From NCBI RefSeq assembly GCF_003344865.1, contig NZ_CP031165.1, forward strand, positions 744,001-808,000: 64,000 bases of DNA, given 5' to 3'. The notes below the pieces were generated by a model. It had not been told where the DNA came from. It was given only the letters and a program-made list of their open reading frames with translations, and searched no databases. The position numbers and the translations under genes were made by a program. Origin of the DNA: Euzebya pacifica (GTDB taxonomy: Bacteria > Actinomycetota > Nitriliruptoria > Euzebyales > Euzebyaceae). The stretch's first letter is position 1; each line of letters starts with the position of its first letter. Below, one piece after another: positions 35,017 to 44,204 of this stretch.

Positions 35017-35520
35017 ATGAGCACCGACACCCAACAGCAGACCGATCGAACCGCCCTGTACGAGGTCCTCGACGACTTCGACACCGCGATGTTGACCACC
35101 TTCACCGCCGACGGCACGCCACACGGCCGCCCCATGCACGTGGCGCAGCGCGACGGCGACACGCTGTGGTTCGTGACCGGGATCGACAGCGGCAAGGTCC
35201 GCGAGATCGCCTCGGGCGACCCGGCAGTCCTGACCTTCCAGTCCTCCGACACGTGGGTCGCCGCCACCGGTGAGGTCGAGATCAGCCACGACCGCAGCAA
35301 GGTCGACGAGCTGTGGTCACCGGTCATGAAGGCGTGGTTCCCCGAGGGACCTGAGGATCCCGGCGTCGTGGTCGTCCGCGTCGACCTGGTCAGCGCCGAG
35401 TACTGGGCGACGACCGGCACCGACAAGGTCTCCTTCGCCTTCGGGGTGGCCAGGAGCATCCTGACCGGCACGCCGATCGACAGCGACGACGAGGGCGAGC
35501 ACGGGGAGGTGCGCCTGTGA
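35017..35520 (+). CDS. Pyridoxamine 5'-phosphate oxidase-like (general stress protein 26) flavoprotein
   Basis: A 167-aa split-barrel protein. The start ALYEVLDDFDTAMLTTFTADGTPHGRPMHVAQRDGDTLWFVTGIDSGKVREIASGDPAVLTFQ and the core WSPVMKAWFPEGPEDPGVVVVRVDLVSAEYW are diagnostic of the GSP26 branch, which binds FMN, FAD or F420. GAAAGG precedes the ATG. It overlaps the F420-type LLM gene by 4 nt (GTGA), so the two are coupled and may share a cofactor. Confidence 0.9.
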   Translation: MSTDTQQQTDRTALYEVLDDFDTAMLTTFTADGTPHGRPMHVAQRDGDTLWFVTGIDSGKVREIASGDPAVLTFQSSDTWVAATGEVEISHDRSKVDELWSPVMKAWFPEGPEDPGVVVVRVDLVSAEYWATTGTDKVSFAFGVARSILTGTPIDSDDEGEHGEVRL

Positions 35521-36473
35521 CCCGCTTCGGCCTGAAGCTGATGAGCGAGCTGCGTGACGCCCGGACCCTCGTGGGTCACGCGCAGCTCGCGGAGGAACGC
35601 GGGCTGGAGTTCGTCTGCATCTCCGACCACATCCATCCGTGGCTGCCCGAACACGACCACTCGCCGTTCGCCTGGACGGTGCTCGGGGCGGTCGCTGCCG
35701 CCACGGACATGGAGATGGCGACCGGTCTGACCTGCCCCATCGGTCGCTATCACCCGCTCGTCATCGCCCACGCAGCGGCGACGGTCGCCAGCATGTCGAG
35801 CAAGCCGTTCACGCTGACGATCGGCGCCGGGGAACGGCTCAACGAACACGTCACCGGTGACCACTTCCCCGCCGTCGACGTTCGCCACGACATGCTCACC
35901 GAAGCCGGTGAGCTGATGAGGCGTCTGTGGGAGGGCGGATTCCACACCTATCGCGGCCGGCACTTCACCGCCGAGGATGCACGCATCTTCGACCTGCCCG
36001 AGATCCCGATCCGGCTGGGCGTCGGCGTGTCGGGCGAGCAGTCCCTCGGCGTGGCGAAGGCCGTCGGTGCGGACGCGATCATGGCCGTCGATCCCGACGA
36101 GTCCCTGGTGAGCCGTTGGGACGACATGGGCGGTGATCCCACGGCGACCTGGTCGGAGATCCCCCTGGCGTGGGCACCCACGGAGGAGGAGGGGCTGCGA
36201 CTGGCCCACGAGCGGATGCGCTTCGCCGTGCCCGGCTGGAAGGTCATGGCCGAGCTGCCGAACCCGGTCAACTTCGACGCGGCGACCGCCCACCTCTCAC
36301 CCGAGCAGGTCGGCGAGGCCATCCCGCACGGGCCCGACCCCGAGCCGTACGCGGAGATGGTCCGGCAGTTCGTCGACGCCGGTTTCACCAACCTCTCGCT
36401 GGTCCCGGTCGGCGACGACGTCGAGAAGACGCTGGACTTCTTCGAGACCGAGGTCAGGCCCCTCCTCGACTGA
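35517..36473 (+). CDS. F420-dependent LLM-class oxidoreductase (FGD-like)
   Basis: A 318-aa TIM-barrel of the luciferase-like monooxygenase class. FVCISDHIHPWLPEHDHSPFAWTVLGAVAAATDMEMATGLTCPIGRYHPLVIAHAAATVASMS is the F420-binding signature of the glucose-6-phosphate dehydrogenase-like group. IGAGERLNEHVTGDHFPAVDVRHDMLTEAGELMRRLWEGGFHTYRGRHF follows. The true Fgd1 substrate residues cannot be confirmed from sequence alone, so an alternative substrate is possible. GTG start, coupled to the PPOX-like gene. Confidence 0.9.
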   Translation: MTRFGLKLMSELRDARTLVGHAQLAEERGLEFVCISDHIHPWLPEHDHSPFAWTVLGAVAAATDMEMATGLTCPIGRYHPLVIAHAAATVASMSSKPFTLTIGAGERLNEHVTGDHFPAVDVRHDMLTEAGELMRRLWEGGFHTYRGRHFTAEDARIFDLPEIPIRLGVGVSGEQSLGVAKAVGADAIMAVDPDESLVSRWDDMGGDPTATWSEIPLAWAPTEEEGLRLAHERMRFAVPGWKVMAELPNPVNFDAATAHLSPEQVGEAIPHGPDPEPYAEMVRQFVDAGFTNLSLVPVGDDVEKTLDFFETEVRPLLD

Positions 36474-36498
36474 TCGCGCGGAGGGACCGACTCTCGGG

Positions 36499-36693
36499 TC
36501 AGCGCAGCGGTTGCCCCGGGTCCGGCTGGGGGTCGGGCCCGGGATCCGGGTCGCCGGGTTGCGGCAGCGGCTCGGGTTCGCCCGGGTCGGGCACCGGGGT
36601 CGGTTCGCCGGGGTCGGGGATCGGTGTGGGTTCACCCGGGTCGGGGACCGGAATCGGCTCGCCGGGGTCGGGGATGACGGGATCTGGGCTCAT
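36499..36693 (-). CDS. Proline-rich nonapeptide-repeat peptide, hypothetical
   Basis: A 64-aa frame made almost entirely of the 9-residue unit PDPGEPTPI and variants (four clear copies, then degenerate ones ending PDPQPDPGQPLR), encoded by 27-bp tandem repeats. It starts at an ATG with AAGGG about 7 nt upstream. There is no signal peptide or membrane segment. It may be a genuine disordered peptide or merely a repeat expansion. Nothing else codes convincingly between 36474 and 36747. Confidence 0.4.
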   Translation of the reverse strand: MSPDPVIPDPGEPIPVPDPGEPTPIPDPGEPTPVPDPGEPEPLPQPGDPDPGPDPQPDPGQPLR

Positions 36694-36747
36694 GCACGAA
36701 CCCTTCCCACTTCCGGGCCCCGCGTATCCGTCCCCCGGTCGACCGCG

Positions 36748-37035
36748 TCAGCCCCGCCGGCAGGCGCAGGGGGACGCCCCGCAGCGGGGGCAGCCGTCGG
36801 CGTACCGCTGCGCAGCCTCGGCCAGGTCAACGCCCGACTGGGCAGCCAACGACGCCAGCCACGCCAGCACGTCGGCGAACTCGTGCATCCGCTCGTCGTG
36901 ATCCCCCCGGAACAGCGCACGTGACAGCTCGCCGACCTCCTCGGTGAACCACGCGAATGTGCGGGCGAGTCCCCGCTCGGCGTCGCGGTCGCCGTAGAGG
37001 TCGACCATCTGCTGCTGGAATGTGGCGATGTCCAT
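36748..37035 (-). CDS. MazG-like nucleotide pyrophosphohydrolase
   Basis: A 95-aa all-alpha NTP-PPase. The metal-binding pattern is clear in FAWFTEEVGELSRALFRGDHDERMHEFADVLAWLASLA (ExxE then ExxD). This fold hydrolyses non-canonical or excess NTPs. The C-terminus carries an unusual cysteine cluster, CPRCGASPCACRRG, possibly a small zinc site. TACCGT lies 7 nt before the ATG (leaderless pattern). Confidence 0.9.
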   Translation of the reverse strand: MDIATFQQQMVDLYGDRDAERGLARTFAWFTEEVGELSRALFRGDHDERMHEFADVLAWLASLAAQSGVDLAEAAQRYADGCPRCGASPCACRRG

Positions 37036-37042
37036 CGCCGGG

Positions 37043-37048
37043 ACGGTA
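37043..37048 (-). promoter_or_regulatory. Putative -10 element for the leaderless mazG-like gene
   Basis: TACCGT on the minus strand stands 7 nt from the start codon at 37033-37035. Confidence 0.45.
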
Positions 37049-37061
37049 CCTGCTGGAGTCC

Positions 37062-37343
37062 TCAGGCCTTCTCGAGCTCCCGCTGGCCGGAGAAGTGCTT
37101 GTCGACCTGCTCGCCGGCCACGTAGCGCGCGACCAGGCGGCCGATGGCGGCACCGGCTGCCATGACCGCCGTCCACGTGATGGCCGAGCCCCACGTCGCA
37201 CCCTTGGCGCCCGGGTCGACCGGTGGCTCGGTCCCGCGCTTGGACGCGTAGGCCTTGCTGATGGCCGATCGGGCGCCCATCGCGCCGGCCATGCCGGCCA
37301 GGGTGGGAATGCTGCTGCGGACGAAGCTGGAGTTGTCGCTCAT
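37062..37343 (-). CDS. DUF4235 membrane protein
   Basis: A 93-aa actinobacterial DUF4235 protein. AGMAGAMGARSAISKAYASKRGTEPPVDPGAKGATWGSAITWTAVMAAGAAIGRLVARYVAGE is the family core, with one or two short hydrophobic segments, so it is probably membrane associated. Function unknown. It lies just upstream of the mazG-like gene on the same strand. A TAGACC hexamer 7 nt from the ATG would fit leaderless transcription. Confidence 0.88.
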   Translation of the reverse strand: MSDNSSFVRSSIPTLAGMAGAMGARSAISKAYASKRGTEPPVDPGAKGATWGSAITWTAVMAAGAAIGRLVARYVAGEQVDKHFSGQRELEKA

Positions 37344-37373
37344 GGACCGTGGTCTACCCAGCCCTCCGCCGTG

Positions 37374-39764
37374 TCAGTCCTCCTGCGGGTGGCTGGTCAG
37401 CATGGGGTGCAGCTCCATGACCGTCGGCACGTCCGGCTGCAGCACCACGGGCTCACCCTGGTGGCAGATCTCCAGCGCATCCTCGCCGCGCACCGTGTAG
37501 GTGGTCTCGTGCCGGCTGACGTCCACGCGCAGCTTGCGACCCCGAAGCTGCAGGTTGAACGTCAGGCCGTCCCAGGAGGCCGGCAGGCGGGGCCGGAAGT
37601 CCGGCATCTCGCCGGTGTCGGTCAGCCCACCGAAGCCGTGGACGATCGACAGCCACACCCCGCCGGCGGCCGCGATGTGCACGCCATCACCGGTGTTGCC
37701 GGCGACGTTGGCGAGGTCCATGAACACGCCGTAGCGGAAGTACTCGATGGCCTTCGCCTCGTTGCCGATGCGCGCGGCCACGATGGACTGGATGGCCGTC
37801 GACAGCGACGAGTCGCCCGTGGTCAGCGGGTCGTAGTAGTCGAAGTTGCGTTCCTGGTGGGCCATGTCGAAGGCCTGGTCGTGCAGGAACATGGCCAGGA
37901 CGACATCGGCCTGCTTGATGACCTGGTAGCGGTAGATCACCAGGGGATGGAAGTGCAGCAGCAGGGGGTACTTGTCGCGCGGCACGTTGTCGAAGTCCCA
38001 GCGCTGCAGGTCGAGGAAGTGGGCGTCCTGCGGGGTGATGCCGTGCTCGCCGTCGTAGGGGACGTACATCGATTCGGCGGCACGGCCCCACTCGGCGACC
38101 TCACGGCTGTGCAGGTTGGTGCGGCGCAGCAGGCGGGCGAAGTCCTCCGGGCGCTGCTCCCTGAGCCACTCCACCACGTCGACCGCGTCTCGCAGGTTCC
38201 CCGCCGCCATCATGTTGGTGTAGGCGTTGTCGTCGACGACGGTCGTGTACTCGTCGGGGCCGGTGACACCGTGGATGTGGAAGGTCTCGCGGTCGCCCTC
38301 GGTGCGGAAGAACCCGAGGTCGGCCCACAACCGTGCGGTCTCGACGAGGATCTCCGAGCCGGACTCGGCCAGGAAGTCCTCGTCGCCGGTCAGCTTGGCG
38401 TACTTCGACACCGCATGGCTGATGTCGGCGTTGATGTGGTACTGCGCGGTGCCGGCCTCGAAGAAGGCCGATGCCTCCTCACCCGTGATGGTCCGCCACG
38501 GGAACAGCGCACCCTTCTGGTTGACCTCGCGAGCCCGTCGTCGTGCGTGGTCCAGCATGCCGTGGCGGAACCGCAGGGCGTTGCGGGCCAGCAACGGGTT
38601 GGTGTAGGTCAGGAACGGCAGGACGTAGATCTCGGCGTCCCAGAAGTAGTGGCCCTCGTAGGCGCTGCCGGTCAGGCCCTTGGCCGGGATGCCGCGGCTG
38701 TCGGCGCGGGCCGTGGCCTGGCACACCTGGAACAGGCTCCAGCGGATCGCCTGGCACACCGTCGGGTTGCCGTGCACCTCCACGTCGGCGGCATCCCAGA
38801 AGTCCTCGAGGTACTGCCGCTGCTCCTCGGCGGTGGCCTGCCATCCGGTCCGCATGGCACGGTCGAGGGTGCGGTCGACCCGGTCGGCGAGCCGCTGCGA
38901 ACGGGTGGGCTGGCCGTCGTGGTTGACCGCGGAGGTGTGGAAGGCCGCGAACTTGGTGATCGCCATCCGCTGGCCGCTGGTCATGTCGGCGGTCACGACC
39001 AGGCGTCCGAGCTGGTCGTCGGCGCTGGACTCCTCGTGGACGACCGCGTCGCCCTCGAGGACGTGGTCGATCCCGCAGGCCATCGTCATGCCGGAGTGCG
39101 CGACCCGGTACTGCAGGACGGCGCGTCGGTCGTGCGCACGAGCACCCTCGCCGACCAGCACCTGGTGGTCGAACCCCTTGGCCCGACGGGGGTCCCCGTC
39201 ATCGTGCTTGGTGTCCTGGACGTTGCGCAGCTGGGAGGACACGACGACGTGGGCGTGCCCGTCGAGGACCTCGACCTCGTAGCGCGACGCGACGAGGTGC
39301 CGCTGGACCAGCGAGGTCATGGAGGCCGAGGTGACGCGCACGCGCACGCCGGTCGGCAGCCGCCACTCGATGACACGGGTCAGCAGGCCGGTGCGGAAGT
39401 CGAGGCGGCGTTCGTACTCGCGGATGTCGCCGTGACGCAGGTCCAGCGGTTCGTCGTCGACGTAGAGGTGGAAGCGGCGGGGGTCCGGTGCGGCGATGAT
39501 GGTCTGGCCGACCTCGGCGAACCCGAAGGCGTGCTCGGGGTGGCGGATGGGCCACTGCTCGTGCAGGCCGTTGATCAGCGACCCGCGCTCGACGTAGGGA
39601 CGTCCCTCCTCGGGGACGGCACGCATGCCGATGAACCCGTTGCCGATCGCGAAGATGGACTCGGTCTCCGCCAGGTAGCGGGGGGTGAACTCCTTCTCGA
39701 CCAGCGCCCAGGGGTCGGGCGGGTAGATCGACGTGGGCAGGCCGACGATGTCACGCTGCAGCAT
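37374..39764 (-). CDS. Glycoside hydrolase family 65 disaccharide phosphorylase
   Basis: A 796-aa GH65 enzyme. N-terminal domain: ESIFAIGNGFIGMRAVPEEGRPYVERGSLINGLHE. The (alpha/alpha)6 barrel contains WDAEIYVLPFL and HIHGVTGPDEYTTVVDDNAYTN, with the general acid Glu505. The phosphate-binding region is near GDSSLSTAIQSIVAA. Family members phosphorolyse maltose, trehalose, kojibiose or nigerose to beta-glucose-1-phosphate. The adjacent beta-phosphoglucomutase (3 nt away) converts that product to glucose-6-phosphate. The exact disaccharide cannot be told from sequence here. Confidence 0.94.
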   Translation of the reverse strand: MLQRDIVGLPTSIYPPDPWALVEKEFTPRYLAETESIFAIGNGFIGMRAVPEEGRPYVERGSLINGLHEQWPIRHPEHAFGFAEVGQTIIAAPDPRRFHLYVDDEPLDLRHGDIREYERRLDFRTGLLTRVIEWRLPTGVRVRVTSASMTSLVQRHLVASRYEVEVLDGHAHVVVSSQLRNVQDTKHDDGDPRRAKGFDHQVLVGEGARAHDRRAVLQYRVAHSGMTMACGIDHVLEGDAVVHEESSADDQLGRLVVTADMTSGQRMAITKFAAFHTSAVNHDGQPTRSQRLADRVDRTLDRAMRTGWQATAEEQRQYLEDFWDAADVEVHGNPTVCQAIRWSLFQVCQATARADSRGIPAKGLTGSAYEGHYFWDAEIYVLPFLTYTNPLLARNALRFRHGMLDHARRRAREVNQKGALFPWRTITGEEASAFFEAGTAQYHINADISHAVSKYAKLTGDEDFLAESGSEILVETARLWADLGFFRTEGDRETFHIHGVTGPDEYTTVVDDNAYTNMMAAGNLRDAVDVVEWLREQRPEDFARLLRRTNLHSREVAEWGRAAESMYVPYDGEHGITPQDAHFLDLQRWDFDNVPRDKYPLLLHFHPLVIYRYQVIKQADVVLAMFLHDQAFDMAHQERNFDYYDPLTTGDSSLSTAIQSIVAARIGNEAKAIEYFRYGVFMDLANVAGNTGDGVHIAAAGGVWLSIVHGFGGLTDTGEMPDFRPRLPASWDGLTFNLQLRGRKLRVDVSRHETTYTVRGEDALEICHQGEPVVLQPDVPTVMELHPMLTSHPQED

Positions 39765-39767
39765 CGT

Positions 39768-40511
39768 CTAGGCCAGCAGCTCGTCGAGGTCGGCCACGAC
39801 GACATCGGCACCGTGTGCCCGGAGGTCGTCGGCCTGGTCGAGGCGGTCGACCCCGATCACCAGGCCGAATCCACCACCCTTGCCGGCCTCGACCCCGGCG
39901 ACGGCGTCCTCGATCACCACCGTCCGTTCGGGCTCGGCCCCCAGCCGGCGGGCGGCCTCGAGGAACGTGTCGGGGGCCGGCTTGCCGGCGAGCTCGGCCT
40001 CCCGGGCGACCTCGCCGTCGACGACCAGCTCGAACCGGTCGGCGATGCCCGCCGCCTCCAGGACACGCCGGGCGTTGCGGCTGGAGGACACGATGGCGCA
40101 CTTGATGCCCTCGGCCAGCAACCGGTCGACCAGCTGCACCGAGGAGGGGTACGGCTCGACCCCGGCGTCGATCAGCTCCTGCACCATCTCGTTCTTGCGG
40201 TTGCCCAGCCCGTAGGTGGTGTCCTCGCGGGGCGAGTCGTCCATGTTGCCCAGGGGCAGCACGATGCGGCGGGACTCCAGGAACGCGCTGACGCCTTCGT
40301 AGCGGGGACGACCATCGACGTAGCTGCGGTAGTCCGTGGCGATCTCGAACGCCTGGTAGGGCAGGTCGTGGGCCAGTGAGTACCGCCGCAGGAACTCGTC
40401 GAACATCGTCTTCCACGCCTTGGCGTGCAGCGCGGCGGTGTCGGTGAGCACGCCGTCGAGGTCGAACAGGACCGCGTCGTAGCGCGCTGGGGTGATGCTG
40501 GCGTCGGACAC
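39768..40511 (-). CDS. Beta-phosphoglucomutase family HAD hydrolase
   Basis: A 247-aa HAD protein. Motif I is DAVLFDLDGVLTDTAALHAKAWKTMF (nucleophile and acid Asp). The cap has the beta-PGM marks YRSYVDGRPRYEGVSAFLESRRI. Motif II/III: CAIVSSSRNARRVLEAAG and GKPAPDTFLEAARRLG. Motif IV: VVIEDAVAGVEAG. It interconverts beta-glucose-1-phosphate and glucose-6-phosphate. The GTG start has GGAAGGA upstream, and the GH65 gene follows 3 nt after its stop, a standard disaccharide-phosphorylase operon. Confidence 0.94.
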   Translation of the reverse strand: MSDASITPARYDAVLFDLDGVLTDTAALHAKAWKTMFDEFLRRYSLAHDLPYQAFEIATDYRSYVDGRPRYEGVSAFLESRRIVLPLGNMDDSPREDTTYGLGNRKNEMVQELIDAGVEPYPSSVQLVDRLLAEGIKCAIVSSSRNARRVLEAAGIADRFELVVDGEVAREAELAGKPAPDTFLEAARRLGAEPERTVVIEDAVAGVEAGKGGGFGLVIGVDRLDQADDLRAHGADVVVADLDELLA

Positions 40512-40525
40512 GGAGGGGTCCTTCC

Positions 40526-40552
40526 GGGTTTGGTGCGGGAGGAGCCAAACCC
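40526..40552 (-). promoter_or_regulatory. Dyad upstream of the beta-PGM/GH65 operon
   Basis: GGGTTTGG (40526-40533) and CCAAACCC (40545-40552) flank 11 nt in the 66-bp gap after xylA. On the minus strand TAGGGT overlaps the distal arm and could be a -10, so this may be an operator. A terminator for xylA is the other reading. Confidence 0.4.
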
Positions 40553-40577
40553 TAGCGCCCGACGCCAGCGCCAGGGA

Positions 40578-41903
40578 TCAGGAAGTGGTCCAGATCGCCC
40601 GGTTCACCACGTTCTCGAGCGCCTCCTGGCGGCCGGACGTCGGGGCGGCGTCGATGTTGTCGGCACCGACCTTCTCCGCGAGGGAGGCCAGGGTGGCGCC
40701 GGACATGATGTCGCGACCCAGCTCGCCGTCCCAGCCGGCGTAGCGCTCGTCCACGGCAGCGGCCAGCTCGCCGGACTCCACCAGCGTCTCGGCGACCAGC
40801 AGCGAGCGGGCGAGCGTGTCGATGCCGCCGATGTGGCCGTGGAACAGGTCGTCGCGGGCCACGGACTGGCGACGCAGCTTGGTGTCGAAGTTGAAGCCGC
40901 CGGTGGTGAACCCGCCGCCCTTGAGGATCTCGTACATGGCCAGCGACAGCTCGTCGACGGAGTTGGGGAACTGGTCGGTGTCCCAGCCGTTCTGGTCGTC
41001 GCCGCGGTTGGCGTCGATGGAGCCGAAGACCCCGTTGGCGACGGCGTAGGCCACCTCGTGGTGGAAGCTGTGGCCGGCCAGCGTGGCGTGGTTGACCTCG
41101 ATGTTGACCTTGAACTCGCCCTCGAGGTCGTAGCGGGCCAGGAAGCCGGCGACGGACTGGCTGTCGTAGTCGTACTGGTGCTTGGTCGGCTCCTGCGGCT
41201 TCGGCTCGATCAGCAGGGTCCCCTCGAAGCCGATGGACTTCTTGTAGTCCACGACCATGTGCAGGAACCGGGCCATCTGCTCGGCCTCACGACCGAGGTC
41301 GGTGTTCAGCAGTGTCTCGTAGCCCTCGCGGCCGCCCCACAGCACGTAGTTCTGGCCGCCGAGGCGGACGGTGGCGTCCATGGCGTGCTTGACCTGGGCG
41401 GCGGCGTGCGCCACGACGCGGGGGTCGGGGTTGGTGGCGGCGCCGGCAGCGAAGCGGGGGTGGCTGAAGGCGTTGGCGGTACCCCACAGCAGCTGCACGC
41501 CCGTGTCGGCCATCTTCTTCTCGGCGTACTCCACCATCGACTCGAGGTTGGCCACGGTCTCGGTGAAGGTGTCGCCCTCGGGGGCGATGTCACGGTCGTG
41601 GAAGCACCAGAAAGGCATCCCGAGCTTGCTCATGAACTCGAACGCGGCGTCCATCTTGCTCCGCGCGGCGTCCATCGAGGTGGGATCGTCCAGCCACGGA
41701 CGATCGAAGGTGCCGCCACCGAACACGTCGCTGCCGGGCCAGTTGAAGGAGTGCCAGTAGCACACCGCGATCCGCAGGTGTTCGGCCATCGTCCGCCCCG
41801 CGACGACGCGGTCGGCGTCGTAGACCTTGAAGGCGAGGGGGTTGGTGCTGTCGAGCCCCTCGAACGGGATGCGGGACGGGACGGTGGAGAAGAACTCTTG
41901 CAT
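40578..41903 (-). CDS. xylA: Xylose isomerase
   Basis: A 441-aa xylose isomerase of the longer class II size. Signatures are [13 protein letters not shown] (catalytic His, Asp), [35 protein letters not shown] (metal Glu and Lys), [17 protein letters not shown] and [19 protein letters not shown] (metal Asp). It converts xylose to xylulose, feeding the xylulokinase at 46888. CAGGAG sits upstream of the ATG at 41903. It follows the ROK gene by 89 bp on the same strand. Confidence 0.98.
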   Translation of the reverse strand: MQEFFSTVPSRIPFEGLDSTNPLAFKVYDADRVVAGRTMAEHLRIAVCYWHSFNWPGSDVFGGGTFDRPWLDDPTSMDAARSKMDAAFEFMSKLGMPFWCFHDRDIAPEGDTFTETVANLESMVEYAEKKMADTGVQLLWGTANAFSHPRFAAGAATNPDPRVVAHAAAQVKHAMDATVRLGGQNYVLWGGREGYETLLNTDLGREAEQMARFLHMVVDYKKSIGFEGTLLIEPKPQEPTKHQYDYDSQSVAGFLARYDLEGEFKVNIEVNHATLAGHSFHHEVAYAVANGVFGSIDANRGDDQNGWDTDQFPNSVDELSLAMYEILKGGGFTTGGFNFDTKLRRQSVARDDLFHGHIGGIDTLARSLLVAETLVESGELAAAVDERYAGWDGELGRDIMSGATLASLAEKVGADNIDAAPTSGRQEALENVVNRAIWTTS

Positions 41904-41992
41904 GGATGGCTCCTGGCGGTCGTGCGGTGGTTCGGTCAGGGTCTGGCGGGGGGTGGTCTGGGGCTGGCGTCGGGCGGGGCAGCCGGAGGTCG

Positions 41993-43258
41993 TCAGGCCG
42001 ACGCGGCGTCGTCCACGAGCAGGTCCTCGGGGTGGGTGAGGACGTGCCACAGCACCTGCTCGCTGGCGCCGATGAGCGTGGCGTCCTTGCCGAGGTGCGG
42101 TTCGACGATGTCGCACTCCACGAGTGGGCCGAGCAGGGCCTGGCGCCCCATTTCCTCCTCCACCGTCGTCCGCAGGTGCGGCAACAGCCGGCCGAGGCGG
42201 CCGCCGAAGACGATGCGGGTGGGGTTGAGGACGTTGAGGAGGTTGCCGAGGCCCGTGGCGACCCAGCGGCCGGCATCGTCCAGGGCCGCCAGCACCTCGG
42301 CGTTTCCCGCCGCCGCGCCATCGGCCAGCGCCTCGATGGGGTCGGTGCCGTCGGGCAGGTCGGTGAGGCCGCTGGCCCGCAGGATGGCGGGAAGGCCGAT
42401 GACGGTCTCCCAGCATCCCTTGCCACCGCAGCCGCAGGCGGCGCCGCCGGGCTGGACCTTCATGTGCCCGACCTCGGCGGCCAGGCCGTTGGCCCCCCAC
42501 AGCAGGCGCCCGTTGACGACCGCACCGCCACCGACACCGGCGTTGCCGCTGATCAGCAGCCCGTTGTCGACGCCGCGGAGGCTGCCGCGCAGGTACTCAC
42601 CGATCGTGGCCAGCGTGGACTCGTTGCCCACGGTGACGGTCAGGCCGGAGGGAAGGGCGGTGCGCAGGACCGACCGCAGGTCGGTGTGGCCCCAGCCCAG
42701 GTTCGGCGCGTGCAGCAGCAGGCCGTCGTTGTTGACCAGACCGGCGACGGCCACGCCGACGCCGACGGGGGTGGCGTCGGGCGGAAGGCGGTCGATCTGG
42801 TCTTCGACCAGCAGGCGGATGGCCTCGACCACCTCGGGCACGGCCGCACGATCGGGCATCGGCTGACGGACCAGGTCGAAGAGGACCCCGCCCAGGCCGA
42901 CGCTGGCCACGGCAACCTCGCCCGGACCGATCTCGACCGCGATGGCGACCGCCCGGCGGGCGTTGAGACGAACGACGAGGGAGGGACGTCCGGGGGAGGG
43001 CTGGCGGTCCACACCGGCGTCCTCGGCGATCCCACGATCGATGAGCTCGCCGATGAGGCTGCCGATGCCGGATCGGCTGAGGTTGAGGCCGGCAACGAGC
43101 TCGGACCGCGACTGGGCACCACGCAGGTGCAGGTGGGCCATGGTCGAGATCAGGTTCGCGCGGCGCGGGATGGTCGCACCGGTGACGGCGGACTCGCGTT
43201 CGGTTGCTCGAGCTGGCGGGGCCAGCAACGTGCGGTAGGCCTGCACTTCGATCGCCAT
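41993..43258 (-). CDS. ROK-family transcriptional regulator, probable xylose repressor
   Basis: A 421-aa ROK repressor with an N-terminal winged HTH ([39 protein letters not shown]) and an actin-like sugar-kinase domain. Zinc signature [50 protein letters not shown] carries the ROK core. The start at 43258 has an excellent GGAGGAGGAGG. Its position immediately upstream of xylA, and AACAAA-type half-sites before both its own gene and xylB, argue for XylR function. Confidence 0.93.
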   Translation of the reverse strand: MAIEVQAYRTLLAPPARATERESAVTGATIPRRANLISTMAHLHLRGAQSRSELVAGLNLSRSGIGSLIGELIDRGIAEDAGVDRQPSPGRPSLVVRLNARRAVAIAVEIGPGEVAVASVGLGGVLFDLVRQPMPDRAAVPEVVEAIRLLVEDQIDRLPPDATPVGVGVAVAGLVNNDGLLLHAPNLGWGHTDLRSVLRTALPSGLTVTVGNESTLATIGEYLRGSLRGVDNGLLISGNAGVGGGAVVNGRLLWGANGLAAEVGHMKVQPGGAACGCGGKGCWETVIGLPAILRASGLTDLPDGTDPIEALADGAAAGNAEVLAALDDAGRWVATGLGNLLNVLNPTRIVFGGRLGRLLPHLRTTVEEEMGRQALLGPLVECDIVEPHLGKDATLIGASEQVLWHVLTHPEDLLVDDAASA

Positions 43259-43321
43259 GGTCCACCTCCTCCTCCTGGTCAGGCGTCTCGCCGGGAGGGA
43301 CGGCCTCGGCGACGGGCTGAC

Positions 43322-43350
43322 GACAAATATAGGCACACTGTGAACAAAAG
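43322..43350. promoter_or_regulatory. Candidate XylR operator upstream of the ROK gene
   Basis: GACAAAT (43322-43328) and TGAACAAAAG (43341-43350) resemble the AACAAA/TTTGTT half-sites of XylR operators and the TGAACAGACAAAT and TGAACACAAAT sites before xylB. They are 64-92 bp upstream of the ROK start codon. Confidence 0.45.
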
Positions 43351-43363
43351 TGCCACCCCTTCC

Positions 43364-44170
43364 TCATGGCGCCCGTTGGAGTCCAGCCACGGCCTCCTCC
43401 AGCGTCCCCACGGCCAGCACCGTTGCGGCCTCGCCCACGAGGGTCCTGACCGCGACGTCCTCGACCGCGCAGGCCGCGGGGACGATCACGAGGTCCGGGG
43501 CAAGCGGTGCCGCCATCGGGACATCGGCGGCGCCGGCCGCCTCCAGCGACGCCTCAGCGCCTGCTGGACAGCCCACGGTCCCGTCGGCGTCGACCGACCC
43601 GAGCGCAAGCACCGTGCGGCCGGCGACGAGGTCGGCGCTGTTGACCAGGTCGACGATGGCGAGGAGCACCCCGAGCTGGGTTCGGGTCGTGTCGTCGGAG
43701 CCGACGTCGGCGGACAGGCCGAGCCGGTCGACCTGCCCTCGTCCGGGGGCGATGCCCTGCCCGACCAGCAACGCTGACTCGACTGGATCGAGGCCACGCA
43801 CGCGCTCGGCAGGCGCCCCGGTGAGTCGACGGTCGGGCCTGACGAGCCCTGCAGCGACCATCAGCAACGAGGGATGGGGGTCGACGGCAGGGACCACGAT
43901 GCGACCGTGGAGCGCTGGATCGGTGTCGCCGACGTGGACCCGGACCGCGTCGGCGACGTCGACCAGCCGAGCCGGCGTCGTCACCGCCCACGGGGCCGGC
44001 AGGATGGCGGTCGCCCCGAGGGCCAGCACCACCATCAGGACCAGGGCCGAGCGCGGCAGGCCGAAGCCCTGCCGGGACGCCCTGGCCTCGGGGTCCGGCA
44101 GGGCCAGGTCGGCCCCGCCCCATCGCCACCACCGGATGGAGGCGGGACGAGCGGTCTGTGTGTCGGTCAC
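43364..44170 (-). CDS. Lon-like (S16) fold paralogue lacking the catalytic dyad
   Basis: A 268-aa protein with one membrane segment at about residues 42-62 (ALVLMVVLALGATAILPAPW). Its shape parallels the protease at 407-1162. ADLVAGRTVLALGSVDADGTVG aligns with GDLAAGRSIAATGEVLPDGTVVG there, followed by similar strands (LVIVPAACAVEDV, VLAVGTLEEAVAGLQ). The position of catalytic Ser156 is Arg/Thr in DDTTRTQLG and the Lys201 segment is GCPAGAEASLEAAG. The whole protein contains no lysine. It is therefore a probable pseudoprotease, perhaps a binding or regulatory partner. GTG start, between ThuA and ROK genes on the same strand. Confidence 0.75.
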   Translation of the reverse strand: MTDTQTARPASIRWWRWGGADLALPDPEARASRQGFGLPRSALVLMVVLALGATAILPAPWAVTTPARLVDVADAVRVHVGDTDPALHGRIVVPAVDPHPSLLMVAAGLVRPDRRLTGAPAERVRGLDPVESALLVGQGIAPGRGQVDRLGLSADVGSDDTTRTQLGVLLAIVDLVNSADLVAGRTVLALGSVDADGTVGCPAGAEASLEAAGAADVPMAAPLAPDLVIVPAACAVEDVAVRTLVGEAATVLAVGTLEEAVAGLQRAP

Positions 44171-44204
44171 CGAAGGCGTGCTCCTCGGCCGCCCTCGGCG
44201 GTGC

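Noticed and set aside
36957-40379. 1140-codon plus-strand open frame
   Set aside because: It lies opposite the MazG, DUF4235, GH65 and beta-PGM genes, all of which have clear family motifs; the frame has none.
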